Positions 45,088-56,859 of a DNA stretch of 64,000 bases are shown here, piece by piece. This DNA comes from Allacma fusca. Taxonomy: Eukaryota; Arthropoda; Collembola; Symphypleona; Sminthuridae. The stretch is from positions 44,069,067 through 44,133,066 of the forward strand of contig OX359245.1 in the NCBI GenBank assembly GCA_947179485.1. The letters run 5' to 3'. Position 1 is the first letter of the stretch. Each line of letters opens with the position of its first letter. The notes beneath the pieces were generated by a model. That model was not told the origin of the DNA. It saw nothing but the letters and a program-made list of their open reading frames with translations, and did not search any database. The translations under genes and the position numbers were made by a program.

Positions 45088-47038
45088 ATGGCTCATAAAT
45101 ATAGTTCCAGGCACATTAGGAGGCTGGCGGCTCAGTCTGCTGAAGAATGCAGAGTAGCTGTGTTCGATTTTGCCCTCAATCAAAATTCTCCCAATGAAGT
45201 TTTTTCAGACTATGTACCTTCTGTGGAAGGATCTTTTAGTGACAACATAAATGAACTTGAATTGACCCATGATCAATGTTCCTTAGAACGTAAGAACCCG
45301 GAAAAAGAGCAGGAAAGTGAAGCATGCCATAGTTATAACTTCCGTTCAGCTTTACAAAAATGGGCGGTTGAAGAAAATATTACACACAAATCTTTATCAA
45401 AATTGCTTAACCTTTCAAGGGGAGGAATAAAGGAATGTGAATATTTGCCAAAAGACAGTCGGACGTTTCTACAAACTTCGAGATCCACAGAAGTTCGCAA
45501 AGTTCAACCTGGTTATTACTTCCATTTTGGTATTCTCAAAGGCCTTCAAAAATCTGTGGGAAGCATTTCTGTGATACCGGACCCCATTGAAATGGATGTT
45601 AGTGTTGATGGACTCCCTTTAACAAGAAGCAGTATCAGTGAGGTTTGGCCAATACGGTGGTGAAACGAAGCCCCATGACAGCAATGACTTTTTATTCGAT
45701 TTTGTCAACGAAATGAAAAGTCTTCAAGAATCTCAGATTAACTTGAGTAAGAAATTGACAAGTTTAAAAATAAGAACAATATTGTGTGATGCCCCAGCAA
45801 AATCAATGATACTCAAGACAACTGCTCACACGGGGTATTATTCATGCAGTAAATGTGAACAACGGGGAAAGTATATAGAACGAAGGGTTACATTTTTCTC
45901 TTGCACAAATATTTTGAGAACTGATGAGTCCTTTCTGTTACAGAGTCAAACAAAATACCACAAAGGAGTTTCAATTTTAACAAAACTGAATGTCGGACTT
46001 GTTACACAGGTTCCTCTTGATTACCTTCATCTTGTGTTAGTTGGAGTTACTAAAAAACTTTTGCTTCTTTGGACCAACGGTAAACGACGAAATTACAGAA
46101 TTTCAAGAACACAAGTCATTACACTTTCCAAACGATTACTAGCTTCTAGAAAATTAATTCCAACAGAATTTGCCCGTAAGCCTAGAGCACTTTCAGAACT
46201 AAGAAGATGGAAATGTACTGAATTTCGCCTGTTTTTACTATATTTATCACCCACGGTACTACTTGGAATCCTACCTGTAAATGTGTATAAGCATTTTATG
46301 TGTTTTTACTGTGCCATCTACATACGGTGTTCCGGAGATTTAATTAAAACATATATTACTTACGCAGATAATCTTCTGCTGTATTTCGTATCAAGATTTT
46401 ATGTCATCTATGGAAATGAACATCTGTCCCACAACGTGCACTGTCTACTACATTTAGCAAACGATGCGCGTAGCTTTTGTCCATTGGATCAGTTCAGCAC
46501 ATTTCCTTTTGAAAATAAACTACACGACATTAAAAAGCTTTTTAAAGGTGTTAAGCATCCTCTGGAGCAGATATGTAGGCGTTTGGAAGAAAGAGACAAA
46601 ATTCAGGAAGCAAGTCCTCTGACATTTACAACATTTCCCCATTTATCTTCAGAACATACTATTGGGCCATTAATAAATATTGTTGATGCTGCTCAGCAGT
46701 TTCAAAAGTTGAAATTTCTAGATGTTACTATTTCTAAAACAACTGGAAATAATTATATTCTTTCCAAGTGCAACGAGGTTTATAAGGTTCAAAATATAAT
46801 TAAAGCTACCGGTAGCATTACCATTATTGGAAATAAGTTTTTTCACAAATCACCGCTTTTTACTTCACCCTGCAAATCAACAAAACTCGATATTTTTCGT
46901 GTGAATAAAAACAATAAAACTGAGTTAATTAGCTTACCAATTAGCGAAATAAAAGCTAAACTTGTTATCATTTGCGACTACAACGATACGATAACAGTGA
47001 CACCACTACCTCATTCAAGAAATAGTACTTATGTTTAA
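45088..47038 (+). pseudogene. TNP2-like transposase of element 3, broken by a short deletion
   Basis: The first frame (45088-45663) runs to S-V-D-G-L-P and S-E-V-W-P-I. The second frame (to 47038) starts with Y-G-G-E-T-K-P-H. Compared with copy 1, about 17 residues between W-P-I and G-E-T-K-P are missing together with a frame change near 45650. The rest is open: C-D-A-P-A-K, H-T-G-Y-Y-S-C-S-K-C, P-L-D-Y-L-H-L-V, H-N-V-H-C-L-L-H-L-A-N-D-A and F-P-F-E-N. This single lesion removes the first catalytic region. Confidence 0.85.
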
Positions 47039-47172
47039 TTACCGTCAGTATTTGAGATTCTGGATGTTAGTTCAACCTTACATTTTTACGCTCGGTTTCA
47101 AAAATGATTTGTGTACAATGATTAGAGTTACAAATGAAATTATTAATAAGAACTAAAAATGTTTTTTATAGG

Positions 47173-48758
47173 ATGAGCTTCGCAGTTATTGAGTTTGCAA
47201 TCGACGAGAAGATAGACATTGTCCCAACCAAATGGATTTTTGAGAAGAACTCATTGACAAGGACGAATTGGCCTTCCTTGTCAAAATCTAAATTCACAGC
47301 AGCTGTCAACCGCGCTTCTAACCCTGAATCAAAGTGGGATTCCTTTGAGGTAAAAAAGATTCTCGGGTACTATATATGGTAAGTACCAAAAGTTTAAATG
47401 AATATGTAAAATATTTTTCCGTTACAATGTTTGGAAATATCACATGCTATAAGAAATTCCTCAGAAACTGTTTTGGCAGCCCGAGGTAAGCTCAAAAGAC
47501 TAGAGAACGACACAGAAACCAGTGACGGCACAGGTCGTAGAAAGCGCAAACCCAACAGCCGATACGGTGAATGTACCTTTCTTCCACCAAGGAAAGTTCG
47601 GAAAATTATGCTTCAAGTGCATCCAGTATGTCGATTTCAGAAACTAGTAGTTTAAACTCTGCTTCACGGATGCCTAAATCAATTCAGTCTGATGGTGAGA
47701 GATGAATTTTAAATAATGTCTGAGCTTTAACATCTAGTTTTTCAAAAAATAATTATGTTACTATATAGTCAAGTTTTCGCTAATGTTTTAGCAAATGCTT
47801 CATCTCCAACTAAAATGCCATGCTCGGGGTCGTTGGTATGTGTAAATAATTCGCGCAGCTTGTCTCCTAAGAATAACCAGGTCGACCTCACTAATGTCAG
47901 CAAATCCTCGAATATCGAAGAAAGGCCACCAACGCAATGTATTAAAGTGAACGCAAGATTCTCCTTCCACGTCTGGTGCGAGCACAAGGTTCATGGATCT
48001 GGTTTTTAGCAACTCCGACCAAGGTATTTAATACGAACGTGCACTCAATATTTTTGTGAGTCTAATTTTATTTATACCATTGGCATTATTCAAATCCAAA
48101 GTGATTTCATCGTTGTCATATTTGAAGATGAAAGTAGATCAACTCTCTCAAAGTCAGGAAGTTATTGCTGAGAAACTTGCACAGACGCCAAAACTACCAG
48201 TAAACTTTCGTATTGCGCTTCTCGTAAAGACCATCACTGAATTTTAAGACCTTGAGTCACGTGTTGCAAATGATCCGGATTTGTACGCGGAGTTGGTAAG
48301 GTAGATTAAGGTGTGTAAGATAGTAAGTATTACTATCTTACACATCTGGACCACAATTACTAAATAAACAGGCTTTGTTGGTATTGTAAATGAGTTCATG
48401 TTTCGATATTTTAGGCAAGTAGACTAGATTGGATTGGAGGTAAGGATACTCGTGATTTCACCTTTAAAACTATGCAGAAGGTCATCAGCAATGAGGTGGC
48501 TGCAGGATTAAATTGGGCGGGGCACAATAATAAGCTTGGTTTTAAAAACTTTGAGCTTGCAACGATAATTAGCAGTAAAGTTTCAAATACAACGATCTTG
48601 TTAATATTTTTGCTTAAAGTAACATATTAAACTATGATGGTTATTTTGCAGATTGTGTGCATGGATTTTTCAAGAAACAAGGAAGTATGTCAGAAATTGA
48701 GAGAGCCATGAAAGATTGGTTAAAGGCAGCAATTACTCGTGTTTTGAATCAATCGTAA
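47173..48758 (+). pseudogene. DUF4806-like partner gene of element 3, broken
   Basis: Exon 1 from ATG 47173 reads MSFAVIEF, then V-P-T-K-W-I and T-N-W-P-S, up to a GTAAGT donor near 47382. Later parts are R-R-K-R-K-P-N-S-R-Y, the coiled S-Y-L-K-M-K-V-D-Q-L, K-T-I-T-E-F, then a TAA at 48245-48247 just before D-L-E-S-R-V. Next come L-N-W-A-G with F-K-N-F-E-L-A-T-I-I, and M-S-E-I-E-R-A-M-K-D-W-L-K-A-A-I-T-R ending at TAA 48758. A frameshift near 47590 is also likely. The domain order equals the intact partner at 8008-9818. Confidence 0.75.
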
Positions 48759-49365
48759 GTTGCTTATGGCTGTGCATGTTAGTTTGAATTGACCTGATCG
48801 AGAACTATTTAATCCATTTTTTGTGATACTACGATGTTTTATTTGCATTCTACAGAACCAAATCTAGCAAGTAAATTGCTTCCAGCCAGATGGACAACTG
48901 ACTGGTATGTGCAAGATTTAACATAATCTGAAAACGTGTTCAATTTACCCTCAACTATAACAGGCAGATGTTTAAGTAAATAGTTATATTGTTTGAATCA
49001 CACAAATTACATTTTACTTAATTAAAATGTAAGCTGCGTAAATCAAAACTGTCAAATAAAAGTTGCGTTGTAATACAAACTTTTGATGAATATGCAATTA
49101 TTATAGTGGATACTATCGTTTGATTGGTTTCTAAAAATATTTAGTTTCAAAAAGGTAAACATTAAGGTAAAATTTGGTAAAGCCGTTTACCCGGCAGACG
49201 CTATAGTTACGTTATAGCATTCACGTTATATTTCCCGGACATTTTTACCTTTAGTTTCCCTATTCTTAACTCATGATTGCCGTTAAGTTTCCGTTAAAAT
49301 TACGTTGGAGCGTTTCCTCGGTTGCGTTTATTTGTCGTGAAATTAACGCAATAGTGCTACGTGGG

Positions 49366-52300
49366 ATATGTATAACTAAATATTGGACTTGCCCGTAGTA
49401 GATGATTGCACTATTTTTTAATAGTACTATATGTAACGAAAAAATATATAATCTTTAGCACTAATTTTATTTAGTGAGTGACAATTATGACTCAGAAGTG
49501 TGAATTACAGTTCATATCTGTATTTCATTATTCACAAATAAATTGATTCAAATGTCTCCATAAAATAATCTCGCAAAAATTTTGAATCCTTTGCATTTTG
49601 CATAAAATTCTGTTGGTATGGGGAACCAGTGAAGTAGTCTAATGCCAATTGTCGATTATCCATTAAATCAGGTGTAGTAGCTGACTATTGAGGACCTAGT
49701 AAGCACCAGAATGAGAAACAGTCCGACTTAGTACACCAAATGACGACTACTGGCCTGTGACCAGTCTAATCGCTTTTACCTACAGTATGCTCGTTGGACT
49801 TGGAATCAGGAGTCGGATTTTTATGGGAAGACGAGAAGATTCTTCCCAGGGAGAAAAAATATCTGGCAGGGGAATAAAATTAGGCAGGGAAAATTTCAAG
49901 GAGAAGGATGTTTTTTTTGCTGAAACAATATTTTGAAATTTAGCTCACCTCTTTTAAGAGATTTTCAAAAACTATTGTCGTCTATTAGAGGGAAATTTCC
50001 CCAGCGTGCAACACGTTTAAATTTACTGATTTCTTCCCTCCGGTAATATTTCAACAAGAACGTGCAAACTTCAGAAAATTGACCTTCAAAGGGATGGAAG
50101 ATGGAATAACTATGTACGTTAGTAAGGAAATGGTATTTATTTTACATGCTGATAATTATGTACCCCCAGCTAAAGAGCTACAACAGAGTCATGTCAGGTC
50201 CAATCAGATTTTTTATATAATTATATACATTATCATATAGTCAAAACAGTGAAAATATTTCCCATCATGAAATTTATTCTGTGCAATGGAAACAATTATT
50301 CTAGGACAAGCACAAAATTATTAAAATAGCCCCCCCCATTACTTTTTATGTTTTACATTTTTTGCACATTATTCGTGATGTAAATTACTTTAGATTGCAT
50401 TATATTATCTTCTTGTAGGATTCCAGGTAATGTCTGATAGTCCATAATTACTGCAACAGAATGTACAATATGTATGAATATAAGTTTAGCATAATACAGT
50501 AGTACAATATACTTTATCACATGCTGTTTTCACGTAACAATGCAATTATATAATGCATTAATATTGAAGTAGTTAGAATTTTAAACTGTTTATTACTAAT
50601 TTATCTGCATACCGTTTCAGAAAAATGACAGGTCCTTGGTGTACTTTTTGCAGTTATTTCCATCACGTTTATTGTGCTTACTGACAAATGGAATTGGATA
50701 ATTGATAATTTTGTTTTCGTTTGTTCTCTCACTTGGCTGGGTGCTTCACTGCATTCAGAGGTCCGAGTAAAACAGTAATATTTTTCACGTGTGATGGTAC
50801 TGCTAGTTTACTTAAATAATTAGCCCTAAACTTAAGCATAGTTGTATTAATTACTGCAATCTATTTTAAAGTGGGCATTATTGTTTTCAATGACGTAATA
50901 TTGAATTAAATATTTACGGAGGTCAACCTGCCTGATCCGAACATTTCTGTGGATGATTTTCAGTATCCCCGTGATTATGCTTCCGATGCGGACGTTTTAC
51001 CTTAAGATTTTTCTGGCCAAAGGAAACCATATTGCATCAGTTCGGTTAAAATGCTTCATTCATTACACAAATTCTACTTAGCCCCGTTAGTTCTGGGTTT
51101 GTGATTATTGTGATTATGATAACTTGTACTGGGTTGTACATCCATTCTGTAGTAAATTTGGTGGAATTTTCATTTGCCGATGTAGTTGTTCAATTTAAAA
51201 TTTTAAGCTTTAAATCAAAAGCAAAAATATGCTTCAATATACCTAGCCCAAGCAACTGCCAACAATATGCATTAGAGTATCTCCCCGTGTAGTATTTCTG
51301 AACGGTGCCAAAACATGGACTCGACCTGATTAGTTGTCCGAAAAAAATCCCAACTCTGTTCCCGAAACCCGAGCATTTTTTGCCTTTCGGGAACCGATTC
51401 CAAAAATAAAACCGTTTCCCGAACCAGTTTCGACCACGGTGCATAAAATATGGTTCAGTTAAGCTCGAAATTAAACTGACAATTATATATTAAAATAAGA
51501 AATCACATTTTATTCAGCATAGCTTACACAACGCTTGACCCGAAATTGAAATTCAACGATGAAGCCCGGCCCGGCCCGAAAAATTAAAAACGCCCGTAGC
51601 CCGGTTTCAGTTTGTAAATCCTTATCTAGACCCAGAAGAATTTGCTCAATCAGTTTTGAATTTTCGACATTTTTTGAATGAAATTGGTAATGCTTCCACT
51701 GCAGAATTCTTGAAATTATGTTTGGCCAGAGTTGATTACCCTTCTTGGCCTGATTGCTGCTAAAAATGTTCCTGTGTGACTATACATATATGTACATACA
51801 TATGTCTCATGAATATGAGTACGCCATGTAGTTACCATCTCAGTTTAATCATCAGGTTTAGTTCCATTATTATCTCAACACTCATGTTTTCTACTCAGTA
51901 AGTCCAAAGGTTCAACCCTTCCTTTTTGATATTCAATCCCTTTCTGTTTTAATAAATTCACCATAGGTATACGTAATCATTTGCCAAAGCTACTTCAGTT
52001 GAAGCCTCCTTCCATGTGTGCCCATTTTGTGAAAAAAACATTTTCTTATACTTAACATTTAATTTTGTGCTGGTACATTAGTGCGTCATACACAGCACAC
52101 CCTTTACATTTTACTAGCAAAAATCAAATCTGTTTTACTGTTACCAATCAACAGCCTGAGACGTCATAGTTGGATATTACGTAAAATTTGACAAGAAATG
52201 AGTTAACTGTCACGAAAGTTATTGGTAAAATGCTTGTAAATTTCTAATGTTGCTGAATGAGAGAGAGAAAGTACTAAACAATGTTTACGATTAAAGTAAT

Positions 52301-52927
52301 GAGAAGACAGGCATGATCTTAAATCAACTTCACAGAGTCAAATTACAAAGGGTATTAGCGGTAAGCACTCTGTTAGCTTTATGAAATCATGTATTTAATA
52401 ACGATGTTGAGTTCCTAGTGCTGTATATTACTACTCTGGGTTTTCAAAATATTCAACGGTGAATGGGTTTTCTATGATATACAGGGCGTAGTAAAAATAT
52501 GGATTTAAAAACACCTCATTTTGAGTACCGGATTGATGATTACATGTTGAACTTTTCTTTTTTACTTTGTCACTTATCTTTTCTCAATTATATTACTGAA
52601 ATTATCTGATGTTTAAAGTAATTCCTCAAAAGATGCTTAAATGAAATACCATTTTCCGACTGGTTTCGAGCATCTGGGGAAATGCTCGAAGAAATTGATT
52701 TTGTTCAATTTATTTTTTAATTTGATTTCCAGGGTGTGTGCATCTTCATGCTGGCAAATTTGAAGGATGTCGTATTCAATAGTTAAAGGGGAGAGTAAAT
52801 AGAATATAATGTCAATTTACATTTGGCAGTTGGTAGGTGAAATGTCCAACAATAATTATAGGGTGGCACAGGCTGTTTTTACAATTCTAAAGTTGATTTT
52901 AATGGACAGCCCAATTTACCGCAAATA
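49366..52927. other. Region upstream of receptor copy 2
   Basis: It aligns in blocks with 17890-21360 of unit 1, and very closely from about 51230 to 52927. A block at 50340-50970 is absent from unit 1. No gene was recognised; the last kilobase should hold the receptor promoter. Confidence 0.65.
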
Positions 52928-55090
52928 ATGTCAAAAATTTGTGCTTTACAATTTTTAGTTATCCCACTCATAATTTTTACAGATCACGTAATTTGTAACC
53001 CGTACGTGATCCCCATCAATTCCAGGACCAGTGACTTGCAAGGTTTACTACAATCTTTATCAAACTGCTTCGTTCGAATCTTCGCCCTTCAAACCGCCTT
53101 TGACTTTTCCACATCGAGCGTTCCATTTGTTTTGACAGATGTTAATAATTACGATCTCTGTCTAAAAAATTCCGAGGGTTATTAGAAAATACACTTGTAT
53201 GATCAAAATTTAGAAAACATTGCAGTGTTAAAGCTATCATCAATAAAATGCTTCGCTGGTGTAATTTTGCAAGAAAATGATTACGCAGATGAAAAGATTT
53301 CTACTTCTACTACTCCCGACGATATTAGCTGTTTGACAATAATTTTATCCACGGAATACTCTCTGAGATATTTCAAGATAGTCAATTACGAAGCAGTACA
53401 TGAGAAGAAACTTCGAATTTATCCACGAACGTATTTCGTCTTTACAAATGCAATCAAAGAAAAAACGTTTCCAAAATCCCATGCAGACTACATAATATCT
53501 CTTCTCAGGCACGACGACACGTTTTCATATTTCATAATCAAGTACAGCTCGTCAGCCTTACAGGACACAAAGGAGTTATACTATATTCACCACAATTGTT
53601 TCCGGGGTTCCGAACTTCGATTAAAATGCCCTGATTTGCAAGGTTCTTCAATTTACCAGTCTCTAAGCACTTGCTACAAAACGTTGACCGGGAATGGCAG
53701 ACATTATTATGCTTGGGCTGCTTATGAGATTGGAAATTTGGATTTTGGGTTGGAATTATGCCAAAACAGTGTGATGGAGAAAAATTATTCACCATTTTCT
53801 ATGAGAGCGCTAGGAGTTTTCCTTAGGGATGACTTTAACGGTACTTTGAAGGGAAAAATGTGCCCACAACAAACGATGCTAATTGAATGTGACCCGACAT
53901 ATCACTACGAATTCGTTCGGACTAGTGACATTTCAGACGGATTTCAGTTCTACATGGTTGGCTACAATGACTTTATTTTCTTTACCACTGACGGGGTTTA
54001 CGAGGTCAAAAATGCCTTCCATGACTATTTGGCACCATTCGATCCTAACGTCCGATTTACACTCGCGACTGCTTTCATTACGGTTGCTCTCATACTGACC
54101 GGCATTACATTACAGCATGGAATTGTCTCCGGGGTATTGATTCAAATTCTATTTCAACTTTTCAGCATTATGATTGAACAAGGAACAAAACTGTCAGTTT
54201 CTAAATCAGTAAAGTCAGTTTTGACAACATCCAGGAAGATTGTGCTCATTTCCTTTATTCCAGCTGCAATGGTTTTATCAATTTATTACAAAAGTTTCCT
54301 CAAATCCGACTTCACCATACCAACACCCTACAAAACTGAATGGGGCACACTGAAACAGCTGGTTGACGCAGGATTTGAAATATTGGTTCCCATGGATAAT
54401 TGCCGATTACGAAGTCTTGACGGGATAATATTAGTAGCATTTTGTAAACCTGATCAATCAGATAATATTATGGCATCTCTCATGTGCCAACAACTTATAA
54501 AATATCAAACATACATTGCTTATACTCAAGCTGTGTCTCGTTACGATTCGGAAGTGGAGAAAGTTGGAATTGAGCACGTTCCGGAACATTTCTCGACGGT
54601 TTATGCTCTTGCAAATCAATCCACATACTTTTGCATGCAATTTTTCCAGGAATTCTTGCTATTACGTTTGAACAAACCCAAGACTGCTTTAGTAGTTTTC
54701 AGGAGACATTTTAACTATTTTTGGAGATTGTTTCAAGAGGGACAAGGAAATGGGAAAAAGATTGCTCATAATTTGGATAGTAGAGACAGTTTGCTGAACA
54801 CACCGAGGGGATATTACATTGCGAGTACTGGTGACGACAGCTACAATTGGGTACACAAAAGAATGAACGTTCTCTTAAGCTCAGGTATTTACTGGTTTTG
54901 GGAAACGACGGAGAAAATGGATGATGATGATGTGAAACCTACTACAAGTCCAGTGAAGGCATTAACAATCCCAGACTTTGAGCTAGCTTTAACTGGATGG
55001 ATGCGTTTGTTGATTGTTTGCACAGTTGTGCTTGCACTGGAATTAATGTTAGCTTGTAGGACTTATTACAAGAGGGAAATATTTAAGTAG
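52928..55090 (+). pseudogene. Ionotropic-receptor-like gene copy 2 with one in-frame stop
   Basis: The frame is the same from the ATG M-S-K-I-C-A-L-Q-F-L to the final R-R/K-R-E-I-F-K, except for TAG at 53183-53185 after S-E-G-Y. The readings before and after are in phase, so only one codon interrupts a 720-residue protein. Near the stop the sequence differs from copy 1 more than elsewhere (E-G-F-H-Y-M-Y in copy 1). The membrane and pore region is almost identical to copy 1, while the extracellular part is more divergent (for example a 6-residue deletion before S-A-L-Q-D-T-K-E-L). It may be a recent pseudogene, or a receptor read through its stop as reported for some insect chemoreceptors. Confidence 0.8.
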
Positions 55091-55570
55091 CACCATCCTA
55101 TCACAGGTCTTGTGTACCATGCATATAGCCTTAAGCAACGTGTAAATTTTAGAGATTCGGGAATCCTATAGATTCCATAGATTCGGAATCATCTTAAAGC
55201 GAAGGTGTACTACTTTCTTATTACTTATTGTTAGTTTTACTATTTTGACCACTTTTTATTATTTAACTAATACTTTTTAGTTTACTTATTTATTTTTTCG
55301 AATGTCTAAAAACTGAACTAGATTCCTAATTATTTCGCAATAATTTAGCAACTACTGTGCTATTAATTCACCAAAACATCTCAATAAATCATTTTTCTTT
55401 AATAGCTGTCATAGACATAAGGATTGTTTCTGGACAAGTAACTCACTTACCACGGGACCCTTTGAATTAAAAAAAAATGAAAGCATATTTTTCTCCAGCT
55501 CTACTCAATTGTGCAGAATTTCACTGGATACTTGGACAGCATACGGCTAAACGGGGGACAACTATCACGA
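55091..55570. other. Receptor copy 2 3' flank
   Basis: It closely matches 23551-24002 and 975-1449, ending with TATCACGA, the target duplication of the hAT element that follows. No gene was recognised. Confidence 0.75.
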
Positions 55571-56859
55571 CAGCGCATCGCATGGGTACGGGTGTAGTAC
55601 CTGAGTATTTGGGTACATGTACAGGTCCAGGTCCGAAATGGGTACTCTGTTTAAGTACCCAAACTGAATGGGAACTTTATGGTTACTATCCAGAGATGCG
55701 CATCCACAGTTTCGTTACGTTACGTTACACTATTACGATAGGTTTTAAAATTGACGTTAATTTTCATTACATTACTAAATATCATATGAAAAATTCAGCG
55801 TTACCGTTCCGATGCTACAAGACAACGGTAATACTCCAGCGTTAATTTTCGTTACCATTAAAAAATATAAAATAGCCGTTACTTTCCGTTATCGTTACTA
55901 TTATTGTCCGCTCGTTATAAACTAAGAAACAACGTCAAACAACTAGTGTTGCCAGACGTACCTGGTATGCAGAAAATGTAGTGAAAAGGCAATTTACAGT
56001 TTCTGAGTAGTTCTTGATTCACCTGCAATGTGATCCGCATCCCGACTACCCGGTGTGGTAATCTCAAAATTTGTCCTTTTTTCAAATTCAATTTTCTCCT
56101 TTTAGTAGCAGCAGTATTCTCCATGGTTAGTTGTTATCTACTAAAAACTTCGTTAGAACCAAAACTTAATTCGTAAGCCTATCACACATCGCTTGTTTTT
56201 AGCAAAAGCGTGTGGATTGAGCAAAATAAAGGGTCAAAAACTTTTAAAACCTATTGAAACTTGCCATGTTTTCAATAACGTACATAATGATGCTCATGGA
56301 TCAGGGTGTCCACATCCAACTCAAGTTGGTAATATTTCCCCGTAAATTTCATATTTATTTGATAGGATTACGTTACGTTACAATATCGTTTTATGTTTAC
56401 ACACGCTGGAACGCTACAGTTATTCCGATATACGTTTAGCACAACCTAGTTCCGTTATCGTTACGTTATTGCCTGCTCCAGATATAGGCCGTTACGTTAA
56501 AAACGGCGTTATTCCGTTATTGTTGGGTAAAAGTAACGTAACGGGCGCATCTCTGGTACTATCTATATGTACCCAAATTTTGGACACAAAGCCAGGTGTT
56601 GGGTACAGGTACAAACTTGGGATTTTGTGGGTTGTACCTGACAGGAACAGGTACAAGCTTCCAATACACCTGGACCTGACAAATTAATACCTGAAAATGT
56701 GGGTACTTTTACGAACAGAATCCATCTTACGACACATCTAGTGCAGTATGTGGCTTTCTCTTGCTCTCCGACGTACAGGTTTATTTTGATTGTATTTTGT
56801 AGATTGATTTTGATATTCAGCGTGTTTTCAGAAGTGCATCGTAATTTTTGAAAAAGCAT
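55571..56859. mobile_element. hAT-type GTAC-rich element, unit 3 copy, right part deleted
   Basis: It starts CAGCGCATCGCATGGGTAC after TATCACGA. The right half is missing: sequence corresponding to 1870-4725 of unit 1 is deleted at 56859/56860. A different hAT element is nested at 55691-56555. Confidence 0.75.
55691..56555. mobile_element. hAT-type element with GTTACG repeats, nested
   Basis: The ends CAGAGATGCGC and, inverted, CAGAGATGCGC are flanked by TTACTATC-type 8-bp repeats (TTACTATC at 55683-55690, GTACTATC at 56556-56563). Units 1 and 2 keep the empty site. Subterminal regions carry CGTTACGTTACG and TTACCGTT motifs. No transposase was recognised. Confidence 0.85.

Larger units (their letters stand above)
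44568..49365 (+). mobile_element. TNP2-like DNA transposon 3, decayed
   Basis: The 4798-bp element starts CCCACGTAGCAC and ends GTGCTACGTGGG, with AT duplicated at 44566-44567 and 49366-49367. Both ends carry many TTAACG/CGTTAA motifs. Sequence on the two sides (CCCGATGTTTCTTAATTTAC before, TATAACTAAATA after) aligns with 17851-17915 of unit 1, where the element is absent. Gene order is transposase then partner, as in element 1. Both genes have lesions. Confidence 0.83.
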
